A DNA stretch of 64,000 bases from Owenia fusiformis (GCA_903813345.2 CAIIXF020000006.1:22141936-22205935); one strand, 5' to 3'; counted from the stretch's first letter, positions 24,201 to 35,238 are shown. The notes: generated from the letters alone by a model not told the origin. Program-made: numbers and translations.

Positions 24201-27200
24201 CTCTCTTAATTTCATGATTTAAAATTCTGTTTTTGTCCATTTCATTTTAGTTCAGTATAATTTGTGATATTATGATCCAATATTTCTAAAACTTTTTCTA
24301 TATTAATGTAAGAAACACCTGAATTGTACATGCATGTCACCGGACAATCCTTAAGGCGGCTAGTAAGTCATGAAGCATACCTGCATGAGTCTTCCGAGAA
24401 CCTACATGTCCCATCAAGTAAATAAGAACATGGCTTTAGAGATTGCTTGGTAGGATTACACAATAACACTCGAATCTAAAATTAAACAAAACATCTTCCA
24501 TTATATTTGACAGTCCTGGTATACACATTACAAAAAGTCCTAAAGATATATAAGGGTTATGTACTGGGAGGTTTTGGATATGGGGTTTATCCAGAGGGAG
24601 ATATGCATATCTACCTGAGGGACTGTAGGGACCGAAGGTAGATGTGCATATCTCACGAGAGATGAACCCCATATCCAAACCAACCATACATAACTGCTTT
24701 ATCCTATACCAAGTAGAGTTTTCAGGGGCATATGGCCATTTCAATAGTACAAGGTGTAAAAATAAACAAATCAAGTCATTTTATTGCATTACCAGAAGCA
24801 GGAAGATATGCACCGAAGCAGGAGATATGGAGGTTCTGGATATGGAAACCTCAAAATCAGGATACGTGATATATCTTACCAACTTATCTCCCTAAAATTC
24901 TACTTGGCATAGGATAAATAGAGATTATCCTATATGAGGTTCAGGATATTGGGATTATCCCGAGGCCAATATAATATATTTGCCCGAGGGCCGCAGGTCC
25001 CGAGGGAAAATATATTATATTGGCCAAGGGATAATCTCAATATCTTGAACCGACTATAGGATAATATGTTTATCCCATACCAATCTTGGTCATTTGGTTA
25101 ACATTGTTCAATCGTGGAAATATTCTAGAATACTCATGTCCAGTTTTGTTTTCTTGGCCGTGGACGGATTTTCCTGTTCTCTCAAATATTCCCACATTTA
25201 TTTTCTCGAATTTCTGATTGATTAAGTGGATGCTCCTTCTCTTTTTTAAACCATCAACCAGATCCCGATTGTCTGTGTTTTCTCCATTGTCGTTTACAGT
25301 CATTATGCGAACGTTACAAATTATGAACAAATATGCGAGCGGCGATTATGACGTCGCGGGCAGATATACTATATCTGCCCGCTCTGAGCGGGACGTAAAG
25401 CTATATCTGCCCGCTGATGAAAATATAAGTTTTTACAAACCGGCTTTATGTACCTGTAACACGTCCAAGTATGGGATAAATATATATAAGTGATGTCAGA
25501 ATGTGAAATAATTTGGCAATAATTATAATGGACATTAATGCAACAGAATTGTGAAAATCATCATAGATTTATTACCAAAAAACAACTGTACTAAAATAGT
25601 GCAAAGTAATGTATATGCCTAATCTAGTTCATTCCAGAAACTTTAATATTTTTCAGACTCTGTGATGCATTGATTAAATGCACTAATGTGCATATATATG
25701 TGGAAGTTCAATACCCAGGATCAATTATGTTGTTGTTTTACTGTTTACCATATTTATATTCCCTATATTGGTGTCATCAGAGTGTCAGTTTGCATTTTTA
25801 GTGGAACACCTTTGGATTAATTTTGTTTGTGTCTTTGTGCAGACTGATATATTCTTTATTGGTCTGACAAAATATGTTTACCTTTGTGTCATCTTGGTCA
25901 ATGGATTCTACTTTCAATATGACTGCATTGTGATATGATGTTGGTCCCCAGTCCTCACTGTGGGGCACTCTACACCTAGTTCCACATAAATCTGAGAATG
26001 AACTGTCCAATGATGCATCATTTCTTTGAGGAGAATCACTATCATCTTTGCTTGCTGTTGCATTGTGGGTAGACTTATATGGTTTTTGTGAGGTATTTAT
26101 TGCATTATGGGTAGGGTGATAAGATTCTTGTGAGGTATTTGCTGTATTCTGGGATATTGAATCCTCTTCATTTATAGCAGCCTAAAATATAATGAAGTAT
26201 GCAAAGAGCCTTGACAAGAATGAGATGACTTGAATGTTTTAAACATGGAGATATATAGCAGTTTGATCTAGCAATGTGACAGAGTCACTGGAACAAAAAC
26301 AGTTTTCAAACAGTTTTCAGAACTGAAGACTGCATATAAAATACTGTCACAGTGATTTTAAATGACGAATAATATTTCCATTCAACTGAAATCAAAATCA
26401 GTAGAATTTACATGTTTTAATTTTAATTTAACTCCATCCACTACACTCCATCTTAACAGTTATCTTTTTCAAGAGCAACAGTCTTTAAAAATTATTCCAA
26501 AAGCATGTAAATTTAAGTAGTACCTGAAATGCTGCAAATTCATCATCTAAATCATTACAATGGGTGGCACTGGTACTTGAGCCCTTTTGTGTTGTGTTAC
26601 TTTTTGAAGATTGAGAATCTTCACCTAGCATAGAGAGTAGGTTACTCTTTCTCAATTGTAGCAGACTGTCTACAAGGCATTAGGTACAATTCTAAGTTAC
26701 AAGTTATGTTACATCACTACAGACAACAAACAAAAGAATTATAACAACAGACAAAATTATTGGAAATAACTTTTTAAAACAATTTTGGTAAAAACAACTG
26801 GAAAAAACTCCCAGTTGCCTGCTGTTTTTGAAACCTCTGAACTAATAGTAAACAGTATATTTGAATCATAGACCTTTCTTGAGTGGTGAGAAAGTCCAAC
26901 AGAACAACTTCACACAAATGTTTCTCCTCCAATGGTCTGCTAAATCAGGAACCAGGGAAAACCAGGGCTAAGGTAATGTATTTAGCTTATAAAACTATTG
27001 TCCAATAGCTGTTGAAGCAACCGACAGGAATGCCAATCAACCCTAGCAGTTGACCAATAAGTTATCCAAAAAAGAATATTCCAAGATTAATTTTCCAAAC
27101 AAAATAGCGATCCACACTAAAAATGTTGATATTATGTCATGTTAATGTTACTGATGTGGAATGCCAAGTCTGACATAAAATGGACAATGGTCACAGGAAC

Positions 27201-30043
27201 TTGTAGCACTATGATATCATATGAGATGCTTATGCCAGATCTGAGTCAATATATCTATCTATAAATAGATATATTGACTCATATCTGGCATAAGCATCAT
27301 ATATCATTGTGCTACAAGTTCCTGTGACAATGGTTATCACAAAAAATGTTTGTTCAAACAGTTCAATGTCTGAATGTATGTCAAGCATCACCATCAGTCT
27401 TACTGGTGATAAAATAGCACAATAATAATATGTGTACCTTCTGTAAGTTTGATCAGCTCCTGTAGATCGCTACGCAATTTGAGAAGATCTTCGCTCCCAC
27501 CAGCAGCTTGCAGAGCAACTTCAACCTGGCCCAGCTGAAATATTTTTGAAGATGAGAGTATAATTAAATATTATCCTACACTTAGTGTACTAAATGTAGA
27601 ATAACATCAAAAAATAAATTTGATATTTATTGGCAAAATAAATAACCGGAGGATATCGTGATGATATACTCCGGGCGGAGGATATCCTAACGATATATTC
27701 CGGAAAACCCAATATGCGCAGGATATTGTGACGATATACTCTGCTTGTTTATTTCCCGCCAAATTGACTCCATTTGGCATGAAATTCATTTTGCAATGAT
27801 GTTATACATTTGTATATCTTGTAAGTGTAGGATAATAAGAACATCCTATGATTTTTTCAGAATATCATTTTAATCTACTCGGTGATATTGATATATGCCC
27901 TCGTTCGCTTTGCTCTCTCGTGCAGATATCAATATCACCGAGTAGATAATAATGATATTCCTCAAAATCATAGGATATCCTATAAATATACAAATATTTC
28001 ATTCTATTGAGGTCAATACATGTACATGTGTATCTTTCACAAGCAATATTCTCCAAAGACTGGAGGGCTAGGGGATTTTTGCTTCTCAATAAAATTAACA
28101 TCTCATCAACATATTCACCAATTTTTATGGTAAGAATCTTGTAAAAAACAAGAGGTTTATGTGCAAAAAGTTTTGCAGAATTTTCCATAGGAGACAGGTT
28201 ACCTGAAAAGGAAGATAGATATCATTATCTCTTATCTCAAGGACTGAAACTGAGGCAAGTCTACCCTGGCTGAAATCAGCTCTGAAATAACAATTACTGC
28301 ATGTCAAGCCGTCATTCAATGCTGATTTTGTAGAAAACAGATCTGTCCATCCTTCTACATGTGAGTTTTTCCCATAAAGATGCTTGATTAAGTAGAAATT
28401 CATCAAATTATACCCCTAGAATATCAAAGTTCAACTGTACATCAATCGCGTGAGGAAAAAAAACAAATCCATTCTTCACCTTCTGTTCACAAACCCTTCT
28501 TCTTCTTCTTGGAAAAGTTGTCCCTAATTTGACTAACAGCAAATGTGTATGTTTATGCAGCAATATATGTTAGTTTAGAAAATGATTAATTACAATCTTA
28601 CCTGTACTTCACAGAAACATCCTAAGTATGAAAATATTTCACTAAAAATACATGCTTCCATTTTGTCACATGTTCATAATAATTTACATATTGACCATGT
28701 GATGTTGACAGGGATTGTAAACGCACCTAGCGTACAGGAAATATGTTATGATATTTATTAAGAAATTAGGTATGGTAATCATTATTACTTATTGTATTAA
28801 GCCCCCAACCCACTTCACAAAGTTCATGAAGTACCAAGGAAAGACCAAATATTAAATAAATTAGAAAAATTTGAATTTCCAAAAAAATCAAGTGGGCGAT
28901 AATAGAGCCTCTGAAACATGGCAAAAGTGACATATTTTGTAATTTTCAATGCATACTCCCGATAATTATCTATCATTGTGTGCTTTCCACACCATATCAA
29001 ACTAATATTATCTAAAAATAATGTATGTAATAAGTTAATGAAGGAAAAATTTAATGTTTCAGAGACTCTATTATCGCCCACTTGATTTTTTGGGAAATTC
29101 AAATTTTTCTAATTTACTTAATATTTGGTCTTTCCTTGGTACTTCATGAACTTTGTGAAGTGGGTTGGGGGCTTAATACAATAAGTAATAATGATTACCA
29201 TACCTAATTTCTTAATAAATATCATAACATATTTCCTGTACGCTAGGTGCGTTTACACTCCCTGTCAACATCACATGGTCAATATGTAAATTATTATGAA
29301 CATGTGACAAAATGGAAGCATGTATTTTTAGTGAAATATTTTCATACTTAGGATGTTTCTGTGAAGTACAGGTAAGATTGTAATTAATCATTTTCTAAAC
29401 TAACATATATTGCTGCATAAACATACACATTTGCTGTTAGTCAAATGAGGGACAACTTTTCCAAGAAGAAGAAGAAGGGTTTGTGAACAGAAGGTGAAGA
29501 ATGGATTTGTTTTTTTTCCTCACGCGATTGATGTACAGTTGAACTTTGATATTCTAGGGGTATAATTTGATGAATTTCTACTTATCAAGCATCTTTATGG
29601 GAAAAACTCACATGTAGAAGGATGGACAGATCTGTTTTCTACAAAATCAGCATTGAATGAAGGCTTGACATGCAGTAATTGTTATTTCAGAGCTGATTTC
29701 AGCCAGGGTAGACTTGCCTCAGTTTCAGTCCTTGAGATAAGAGATAATGATATCTATCTTCCTTTTCAGGTAACCTGTCTCCTATGGAATTTTCCACAAG
29801 ATGAATATCAAAGATAATCCAGATAGTGTACACATAATTTACCTATGTCAAAAGATGCTGACTGATTCTGATATACAGCCTTTAACACTCATCTCAATGG
29901 TAGAAAAATGAAGGAGAGTTCGCCTGGTATTATTGTGGGCGATAATAAAGACTTTCAAATAATACTCAACCCCGATTGAGATTGAGGAGACGTACTTGCG
30001 TTTTGTATAACTCCAGAGATGCCTCGATTCCAGCCTCATCCAT
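18223..30043 (-). CDS. ZGPAT: ZGPAT: CCCH zinc finger, Tudor and G-patch protein, 571 aa, 12 exons
   Basis: Exons from 5' to 3': 29996-30043, 27438-27534, 26524-26669, 25882-26181, 24381-24475, 23993-24055, 23338-23495, 22920-23098, 22686-22794, 22077-22262, 21498-21693, 18223-18361; all phases close on a TGA. ZGPAT is a nuclear DNA/RNA-binding protein that in mammals represses transcription with the NuRD complex and joins spliceosome steps (family knowledge). Visible parts are an N-terminal helical segment (VEVALQ...DLQELIKL), a CCCH finger C213-C221-C228-H232, a Tudor-like domain (about 255-303, GRRCLAKYEDDLWYEATV), an acidic stretch (304-345), a G-patch (363-398, MGFVVGQGLGKNGRG) and a coiled coil ending HKKLTIF, the counterpart of the vertebrate HKKMTEF end. 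Exon 11 could read through its donor to a TAA, but the GTAAGTC donor and conserved last exon argue for splicing. Human protein is about 530 aa. Confidence 0.93.
19355..20565. mobile_element. Terminal-repeat element in the last ZGPAT intron, 1.2 kb
   Basis: TATAGCATGACGGTTA at the left is matched by the inverted TAACCGTCATGCTATA at the right. The copy lies in ZGPAT intron 11. Further CGGTTACG/GTAACCGTCC strings inside suggest a foldback interior. The open frame at about 20163-20423 inside has no recognisable domain. TA-type insertion is likely but the palindromic TATA ends hide the exact border. Confidence 0.6.
24548..24685. repeat. Imperfect palindrome in a ZGPAT intron
   Basis: GGTTTTGGATATGGGGTT with AGATATGCATATCTACC on the left mirrors GGTAGATGTGCATATCTC and AACCCCATATCCAAACC on the right, around a GAGGGACTGTAGGGACCGAAGG centre. 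It lies in intron 4 of ZGPAT and is probably part of a foldback element family. Confidence 0.65.
24698..24917. mobile_element. Short element with TTTATCCTATACCAAGTAGA ends
   Basis: TTTATCCTATACCAAGTAGA at 24698 is mirrored by TCTACTTGGCATAGGATAAA ending at 24917 (arms about 30 bp). Two adjacent units (24925-25065 and 25069-25480) share the TATCC(T/C)ATA...GGATAA border style, so this is a cluster of related foldbacks. Non-coding. Confidence 0.6.
24925..25065. repeat. Long palindrome with CCCGAGGG core
   Basis: The left arm ATTATCCTATATGAGGTTCA and GGCCAATATAATATATTT pairs with the right arm AAATATATTATATTGGCC and ATCTTGAACCGACTATAGGAT around CCCGAGGGCCGCAGGTCCCG. It could form a hairpin of over 50 bp in the ZGPAT pre-mRNA. 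Confidence 0.7.
25069..25480. mobile_element. Short element with TTTATCCCATACCAA ends
   Basis: TTTATCCCATACCAATCTTGG at the left matches an inverted CCAAGTATGGGATAAA at the right. The interior includes the palindrome GCGGGCAGATATACTATATC with TGCCCGC and a second copy of the CAGATATAG string near 25405. Intronic and non-coding. Confidence 0.55.
27190..27328. repeat. Near-perfect hairpin, stem about 65 bp
   Basis: GTCACAGGAACTTGTAGCAC and ATGCTTATGCCAGATCTGAG on the left mirror CATATCTGGCATAAGCAT and GTGCTACAAGTTCCTGTGAC on the right, with the centre TATCTATCTATAAATAGATA. Only a few bases bulge. It lies in ZGPAT intron 2 and, if transcribed with it, would fold into a long double-stranded hairpin. 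Confidence 0.85.
27570..27837. mobile_element. Element with ATTATCCTACACTTA ends
   Basis: ATTATCCTACACTTA at 27570-27584 is mirrored by TAAGTGTAGGATAAT at 27823-27837. The interior has three diverged GGAGGATATCGTGATGATAT-like units that contain GATATACTCC. It sits next to exon 2 of ZGPAT, in intron 1. Confidence 0.6.
27843..27977. repeat. Hairpin-forming inverted repeat
   Basis: ATCCTATGATTTT and ATCTACTCGGTGATATTGAT on the left pair with ATCAATATCACCGAGTAGAT and AAAATCATAGGAT on the right, around GCCCTCGTTCGCTTTGCTCT. The stem is about 50 bp with small bulges. Located in ZGPAT intron 1, directly after the element ending at 27837. Confidence 0.8.
28203..28661 (-). CDS. Unknown gene nested in ZGPAT intron 1 (exons 1-2 visible)
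   Basis: Exon 1 (28602-28661) starts with ATG and encodes 20 residues, MEACIFSEIFSYLGCFCEVQ, ending at CAG before GTAAGA. Exon 2 (28203-28415, 71 codons) follows a CTAG acceptor and ends CAG before GTAACC. It includes NFYLIKHLYGKNSHVEGW, LTCSNCYFRADF and LASVSVLEIRDNDIYLPF. Both joints are phase 0. A possible third exon starts near 28131 (after ACAAG) with ILTIKIGEYVDEMLILLR and LQSLENIACER, but its end is unclear. The family is not recognised. Multiple cysteines and no signal peptide suggest an intracellular protein, which is a weak inference. It runs on the same strand as ZGPAT, so it could also be an alternative or fossil transcript unit. Confidence 0.5.
28891..29082. mobile_element. 192-bp element with AGTGGGCGATAATAGAG ends
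   Basis: AGTGGGCGATAATAGAG with CCTCTGAAAC at the left and GTTTCAGAGACTCTATTATC with GCCCACT at the right are inverted. It occupies the centre of the large inverted duplication. Single ends of the same motif are seen at about 29935-29955 and, inverted, at 57319-57338. Confidence 0.6.
29312..29769 (+). pseudogene. Inverted copy of the nested gene's exons 1-2, frameshifted
   Basis: Exon 1 copy at 29312-29371 keeps the ATG, all 20 codons and the GTAAGA donor. Exon 2 copy at 29558-29769 keeps acceptor and donor but is 212 nt rather than 213: one A is missing in the codons for LIK, shifting the frame. A change in the ALNDG codons gives ALNEG. It points against ZGPAT and nothing that resembles the possible third exon follows it. 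It is best read as a broken duplicate, possibly producing an antisense transcript. Confidence 0.65.
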
Positions 30044-30224
30044 TATGAAATACAATAATTCAAATTGTGTGCAAATAAAATAACATGGTTTGATAAATAA
30101 AAATACTCGTCCCAAAATCAAAAAGTAAAAATAAATCAGTATTGGTAGAATGGCGGTCTTGGAGGTATCACGATATTTCGAAACATAAAACCGCACTGGT
30201 ATTCAACGGTTCACAATCCCAGGT

Positions 30225-30475
30225 CAGTGGCGGATCCAGAAATTAACAAGGAGTGGGGCCAAATATTGAGTCTGGAAAAAATTTTGGGCCCCTAAAACCA
30301 AAAATTGGGCCAAAATTTTGAAAAAGTAAGCAAGTAAGGCCCACTTTTTTGATAAATTGGCCAAAAAGGCCAAATTATGACCAAAAAGGCCCATTTTTAA
30401 GGCCACACAAAATTTGTGGGGCTTAAAAACTAAAAAAAATTCTGGGCCCACTAAAGGGGGATGCCCCTATGAATT
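30225..30475. mobile_element. hAT-like repeat with GGGCC strings, left-end copy
   Basis: It starts CAGTGGCGGATCCAG, a style of end common in hAT elements, and continues with GGGCCCCTAAAACCAAAAAT and many GGCCAAAA strings to GGGGGATGCCCC. A related segment with the opposite end is at 34560-34756. It lies just upstream of the ZGPAT start codon (30043), within 200 bases. Confidence 0.5.
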
Positions 30476-33400
30476 AAAATTCCTCACAGCAAATAAAAAA
30501 CGATGCAGATTGCTTCTAGTCAATTTTAGTGAATGAAATAGCACTTATTTTATTACTAAGTTGAATGTTAGATCTATGAGACCTACATGTTGGCCCACGA
30601 AATGCACTAAGCAAACATGATTAAACTGTCGTGTGTTGAGCATGATTTACGACCAAGACGAAAATCATCGTTACTCATGCTGTGATTAAGCCTAACATCC
30701 ATTCTCAATAAGAATGCAAATTCCAGGTATGAATCTGACGAAAATTAAAGTAGCTTTGAATGGTTTAAAGTTGATGTATTTTTATTTGAATATATGTTAA
30801 GTATCTAAAGTCAAAATATCTTCATCAATCTTATACCCCTTCATGGAAAAGTCACATGTTGAAGCTTATCTAGTGTTTATTTAAAAAAGTAGGTCTCTGT
30901 CATTTACGTTATAGAGGGTTGTCGTAGCAAGAGACCTATATTTTCATTCAACATATTATTCTCATGTCTGTTTTTGTTCCTAACAATAAGGATATATTTT
31001 GTCTTAATACTAAATCATACATCAGGCATTTTGAAGAGACATAAGTGGAAAGAATTCACATTGAAGTCAACAATTACATGTGACTTATTATTTCTTTTCA
31101 GAAACAAAACCTAAGTGCTACATGTCATTCCAATTTTATAGAAAATCAGTCTGTTAACATTAAATTTATCTTTCTTTTCTGATTAGAAATAGTGTTCAGA
31201 ATCAATTGATAGCCATATCTTGGTGTTTGCTATGCCATACAAAATTTATTTGAAATTTGTATATCGTTACACCCTTGGTAACGTATATGATCCAAAAATA
31301 GTAACATCGTAGAATGAGTCATATCATATGTGATCATGGTTAAACCATCAACTGGTGCTTCTTTAATCATGTTTACACTGCATTTTAACCAATAGTAACA
31401 TTTAAAACAAACGTAGTTCAGTGGACCATCAAGTAACGTAAATGATGGAGAAATTAACTAACTTTTGCAATAGAAACATTAAAGCTAACACAAACATTAT
31501 TTATGCACAAAACACGTAATGAATTAATATATTGTCACATACGCTATATGTTGGAATGAATATATACAGGATTAAAGGGACTTAGTCTTTCTTCACACAA
31601 TTGTAATGCTAAATCCTTTGTAACGTAAGTGATTACAAAACTTACAATCGCAAGATCAAAACTATACTATATAATTTGTGATTATCGTCAAAAAGTAACA
31701 ACATTCAGTGTCTCCCTCTAATATCATAGGTACATATGAACTCCTGAAAACGTTACTTAATCCTAGCTTGGACAAATAAATCCAATAGAACACGAGTTTG
31801 AATCTCAGGACACAGATCTAGAATTTAAATAGCCCTTTAAACTTCCCTGTTGGAATTGACTCCTCTACTACACACTCAAAATCTGAGACTCTCAGCCAAA
31901 TAACGTAACATTCTAGAGACCATTGGAGATTCTTCTTTTCTTAAAAAATATTATTTATTATCATCAGTATCTACATGAAGTGTCTTTTCGACATACCAAC
32001 AGTAATTGTAAACTGCAGTGAAAAAAATCGCCAAGATGTAGCTCTTTATCTCCACTCTCAGTCTGCATGATGGCCCTGTCAGAATACTCTTGGATAGCTA
32101 TGTTGTCTCTTCTTGTATGTCATTCCTGGTTTGTTTCACTTTTGTGAGGGGCGCTTTTAACACTGTTTATTTGCTTCAACAAATTTATATTCCTTTGCTT
32201 GTGGTAAACGTCGAGTACTCATTTCATTTTTGTCCAGCCAAGCAAGGCCCTTAAGCTTGTATCACCTTCCATCGCCTTTAGTCATATTATATCAACTAGA
32301 CTTGAACACTCTTTCAGGCATTTCCCCGCCAGTCATGTTGCGTCTTCAACTCTTCAACTACGTGTTTTCCTCGTACTAATCTTCTCCTCAACTCTAGGGA
32401 TATCACTATGTTAAAGTTTGCATCGCATCACTTTTCCCCTGCACTCTTTGGTGTTTTGGCGTGCTTGGACCCTTGGTTCTATTTTTCTCTGCTTCTGTAA
32501 GATCCTTTGGAATGATTTGTGATTGTTTTTTCCATGTTTATCTATGTTCAGGGAGCTTTGTTTTTTTATGGGTACGTACGTCCCCAAGTTCTACTTATCC
32601 GTTTTTTAAAGAGCCATGCATGTCCTCTTGCAAAATTCCAGGCAAAATTTATATGAACTATTAATTGTGTGTTACTTGTACCACTGCCATAAACACGGTC
32701 ACAATCATTGTCATCGGCATTACTTGGGTCATTGCTAACAGTCTCTCTTCTTTTTGATTTGTCTCCTGTATTATTACGCTATCTGAGACTAACATAACAT
32801 GTCTCGGGCGCAATGACATAATTTTTTCTTTTATGGTCTTTATCTTTTTCAGATATTGCACTCAGCTATTGAGACAATGCATTTATGAACCAGAGCACGC
32901 TCTTTTTGGTGCTTTTTCCTATCACTATAGTCTTTTTGAATTTCAGCAGGATGCTTTCCCATCTACGAAAAGTATACAAGTTGATAAATGAACATACCTG
33001 TAAAGATTTGACGACAGAAAATGTGTGCAATAGAATTTATCAATTACGTTACCTATGGTAACGTAATTTATGACATAGAAAACGCAAGACTATAGCTTCA
33101 ATTCAAATTGAATGATAGAAAAGTGTTTTTATATTCATTTTCACATTTATACTGACTGTCTTTATGCCATAGATAACATCAAATTAACACTACATCTTCG
33201 TTTTACAAGAGAGATACTATATTAGGTGTGATATATACCTTAAATTGTGTGGATTTACTCTACAAAGGTGGTAGTGTTTCTTTTTTCAGATTCAAATGAA
33301 TATGAATACTCAAATTTCCCGCTTTATAAACTTTATTCAGAGCTAGGAGTATGGTGACCGTTATTTTCGTACTACTAGGTATCGTAAATGATGGTGTCGT

Positions 33401-34559
33401 AAATGATGCAAATACCCTTTTGCTGGCTGTATTATATTCAAATAATGTCAATTTAGTTAAAAAATACTGATCAACAAGGATCACTCCTACCATACAATAA
33501 GGTGATATAACATTAATTTGCTCAGACACTTATTGCCTGTGAAAACTATGATCACGTAAATGATTTTCTTATCTATAACTTCATGAAAAACGGGAATTAT
33601 AATTTTCTGGCCCCAAAATCTCAACGTTTCAAATATCAACTTTTACGACTTTCTATTAAGTATTCAAATTGGAATCCAGATACGTATATGACACATATGA
33701 AACATTAATTTTTCACCAGTTTTTATTTGATTTATAGCACAGGGGGGTTGATATAAAAAAGTCTGGCGACATTGGTCAAGGAACAGTTTCAACATGGTAA
33801 AAATGTCAAAATGATAGTTTCTGTCATTTAACCAGAAGCTGGGATCGTCTTGTGTATAATACACCACTTTATATGGGATGTTATGCATGAAAAATTCTCT
33901 AATGGCACCATACAATCCTGATTTTTGATATGGCGACAGTCACGTAACTGATGAATAGCCCTATTCTAGTACATATAATAAAATATGTGTAACTGAGAAA
34001 TCATATATTACAAACGTGCTAGGTAGAGGGTCATATATACTATTTATATATACAACAAAAAGTGATGTTGGTAATGTAAATGCTGAGATTGAGCCCTGGG
34101 TCACCTATTTTGCATTCTTATTGAGAATGGGTGCTAAATGGAAACAGAATTCAATTAAGCAAATCCCAAACATATTTAAAACTAATTTAGCGTTTTCCCA
34201 AATTGAATGAGCCTTATGGTGCTATTTTGACAAACAATAAAAAATTAACAATTCTGACTTTATGACTCTATATCTATCTATCTATGATCTTTGGCCGTAG
34301 ACGAATTTCACATCTTAATATACTCTTACGGTGCATAAATACATCTAAGTTAGCATTGACTACATGTACATGTAATTAAATTATCTTTTAAGAATCTCAA
34401 ATTGAACCCTTCAAACTGTACGTTACGTGGGAACGAGATTTTTATACAAAGCCCATGGAAACATAGAAACATATGCCTGCCTCAGCTCACTAAAAACGTA
34501 TTTTCTGGGCTTTGTATAAAAAAGGTGGGTATGATGAGGTAGGAGGTTTTTTATACAAT
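30476..34559. other. Four-kilobase non-coding region with recurring ACGTAAATGAT-like motifs
   Basis: No coding exon was found. Strings of the type (T)AACGTAAATGA recur on both strands at about 30901, 31277, 31431, 31620, 31899, 33060, 33376, 33392, 33550 and 33938. One site is a perfect palindrome, AATTACGTTACC/TAT/GGTAACGTAATT, at 33042-33068. Spacing is irregular. The role is unknown. Confidence 0.45.
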
Positions 34560-34756
34560 TACAAAGACATTTTTTGGGCCCCTAAAACCAAAGAGTGGGC
34601 CCAAATTTCGAGGCCCATTTTCTTCAAAATTTGGCCTAAAATTAAAAAATAAGGCCTTAGAAGGTCCATTTATTACCAAAAAGGCCCACTTTGGCTCAAA
34701 ATCTTATTGGCCCCAATTGTTTCTGTTGGCCCTCCCCCCCCCCAGGTCCGCCAGTG
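34560..34756. mobile_element. hAT-like repeat with GGGCC strings, right-end copy
   Basis: It contains TTTTTTGGGCCCCTAAAACC as in the 30.2 kb copy, in the same orientation, and ends CCCCCCCAGGTCCGCCAGTG, the inverted counterpart of a CACTGGCGGACC end. The left end is missing. Flanks do not match those of the 30.2 kb copy, so the two are treated as separate partial copies. Confidence 0.5.
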
Positions 34757-34825
34757 ATATAATAATTATTATAGTTCGGTCTCTTTCTGTCATTCAGACC
34801 ACATTTACTGAATTACATACATTTT

Positions 34826-34858
34826 TATCCCGTACCAGGACTATCCTGGTACGGGATA
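34826..34858. repeat. Perfect 15-bp stem, 3-base loop
   Basis: TATCCCGTACCAGGA and TCCTGGTACGGGATA surround the loop CTA. There is no T-run after it and no adjacent gene end, so a terminator role is not suggested. It could be the core of a foldback element. Confidence 0.85.
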
Positions 34859-35238
34859 ACATACATTTAATTTCATAAACAGACTGACTGTATGCCGCTA
34901 TTCACGAAGATACTGATAACAATTCATCATCACTTTCATTCTAGCAATACAATATCTATATAGTACCCTACTTTTTTAAAGTATAAAAATGTGAGCCATT
35001 AAGTCTGCACTTTTTTGTACTGATTGTAAACCCAACAATCTTTTTTATCTAATATCGACATTTTTCTCAACGGGTTTTGTAAATAAATTACTTTTTATCA
35101 GCTTAGGCCATCGGGACCCAGGATCAAGGACTTTTTGTACACCCCCGGCGGCGGACGCACACCTTGGCTCGGCCATATGTAGGATACTGAAATCTACAGT
35201 TCATGTTACGTAGTCCATATTCACTGGTACTCACCTAG

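Larger units (their letters stand above)
28183..29789. repeat. Large inverted duplication, arms about 737 bp
   Basis: The left arm (28183-28919) and right arm (29054-29789) are near identical in opposite orientation, separated by about 134 bp. Differences seen are single bases and one-base indels (for example TACTTAATCAAGC against TACTTATCAAGC). The arms carry exons 1 and 2 of the nested gene at 28203-28661. The centre is a 192-bp element with AGTGGGCGATAATAGAG ends. The outer borders end abruptly just past CTATGGAA. The whole structure is within ZGPAT intron 1. Low divergence suggests a recent event or gene conversion between arms. Confidence 0.9.

Noticed and set aside
30225-34756. One 4.5 kb hAT element bounded by CAGTGGCGGATCC and GGTCCGCCAGTG
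   Set aside because: The 8-bp flanks do not match, the third base of the ends differs, and both halves contain the same internal segment in one orientation, which fits two partial copies better.
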